64,000 nucleotides of DNA from JBHEBG01 sp046557915. GTDB taxonomy: Bacteria > Bacteroidota > Bacteroidia > Flavobacteriales > Flavobacteriaceae. The DNA is taken from assembly GCF_046557915.1 (NCBI RefSeq), contig NZ_JBHEBG010000001.1, positions 434,001-498,000 of the forward strand. Direction: 5' to 3'. Under the pieces are notes generated by a model. The model had not been told where the DNA came from. It did not search any database and worked only from the letters and a program-made list of their open reading frames with translations. Positions 63,643 through 64,000 of the stretch are shown in pieces; within the stretch, counting starts at the first letter, position 1, and each line of letters opens with the position of its first letter. Position numbers and translations under genes: made by a program.

Positions 63643-64000
63643 TTAAACAATTTTCAAGATTACCCCTTCGTTCCCATTAAAAACAAAAGTATCCTTTTCG
63701 GATTTGCCCAAAAGCACCTTTGCCATAGGTGTATTTACAGAAATACAATAAACCGATAGCTCATTTTCGATATAATTCCCCGCAGATATAGCTATAAAAT
63801 AATTGGCATTATTGGTAAGTACCAAACTTCCCGGACCCACAGTGTTCCCTTCCCTATCCAACGCTGTTTTATGCAGTACATGCTTTATTTTTTCGGCCGC
63901 CGCCAACTGCTGCCCAAACTTCTCGCGCTCTAACTGCAACATGGCACGTCCGGTTTCGTGTTTGTCCCCAGCGCTGCTTTTGGTCTCCGAACCTAGGGCT
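63643..64000 (-). CDS. GreA/GreB C-terminal-type protein, 5'-truncated by the window
   Basis: The frame stays open to the window edge (GSETKSSAGDKHETGRAM...), so the ATG at 63942 is internal. The late GPGSLVLTNNANYFIAIS, TPMAKVLLGKSEKDTF segments match the C-terminal FKBP-like domain of Gre factors. In Bacteroidota such short relatives lack the usual coiled coil. It probably binds RNA polymerase. It converges on arfB. Confidence 0.85.
   Translation of the reverse strand, partial: ALGSETKSSAGDKHETGRAMLQLEREKFGQQLAAAEKIKHVLHKTALDREGNTVGPGSLVLTNNANYFIAISAGNYIENELSVYCISVNTPMAKVLLGKSEKDTFVFNGNEGVILKIV

Overview
The window reads as a chromosomal segment of a marine-type Flavobacteriaceae (phylum Bacteroidota). 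Several things point there. Promoters follow the Bacteroidota pattern TTTG-N19-TAnnTTTG, with a textbook example before the ompA-like gene. Purine-rich Shine-Dalgarno sites are mostly lacking. Lineage-typical families are present: IPExxxVDY protein, viroplasmin-type RNase H, OmpA with thrombospondin type-3 repeats, HmuY, DUF6607, a split AddA/AddB-like pair and a long PurF. No name below the family level can be defended from sequence alone.

Layout. 1-4840: an inorganic-carbon cluster (truncated SulP, beta-carbonic anhydrase, second SulP), then pheS and a small unknown gene. 5087-12198: a lipoprotein, CYTH protein, dinB, a cupredoxin-like protein, an AhpD-like protein, an AraC regulator, a PAS protein and pyk. 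12311-18964: rnc-fabF-acpP on the minus strand, then purN, RNase H, a PfkB kinase and a PurF homologue on the plus strand. 18965-19923: no protein gene, but four tandem copies of a ~70-nt small-RNA unit, each with its own -7 box and terminator; a 97-base N gap lies inside the array. 19924-29960: sod, an AddA-like helicase/nuclease, kbl, ompA, an AddB-like nuclease and an SDR.

30091-41213 is an accessory region anchored on a tRNA-Ala(GGC) gene. A perfect 44-bp copy of the tRNA 3' part recurs at 38890-38933, and a decayed copy sits at 41171-41213. This is the signature of two successive integrations at the tRNA 3' end. A 23-nt palindromic element recurs just inside both ends of the inner segment. 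The inner segment carries a VOC pseudogene, an M20 peptidase overlapping a DUF819 permease, an intact VOC gene, a decayed Nudix gene and a speA-speB-deoxyhypusine-synthase-like operon. The outer segment carries a DUF3995 protein and a secreted M20D amidohydrolase. No integrase is recognisable.

41247-64000 is ordinary core sequence: a stress protein, a MATE pump, queD, lpxH, a heme-acquisition locus (DUF6607, FMN-binding protein, TonB receptor, HmuY around a palindromic divergent promoter), recJ, OsmC, ade, a UDG-family protein, rsmI, tdk-alr, mscL, asd, an ABC ATPase, arfB and the C-terminal part of a GreA/GreB-like protein cut by the window end.

The strongest candidates for something undescribed are the tandem small-RNA array and the integrase-less tRNA-Ala island with its paired palindromes.
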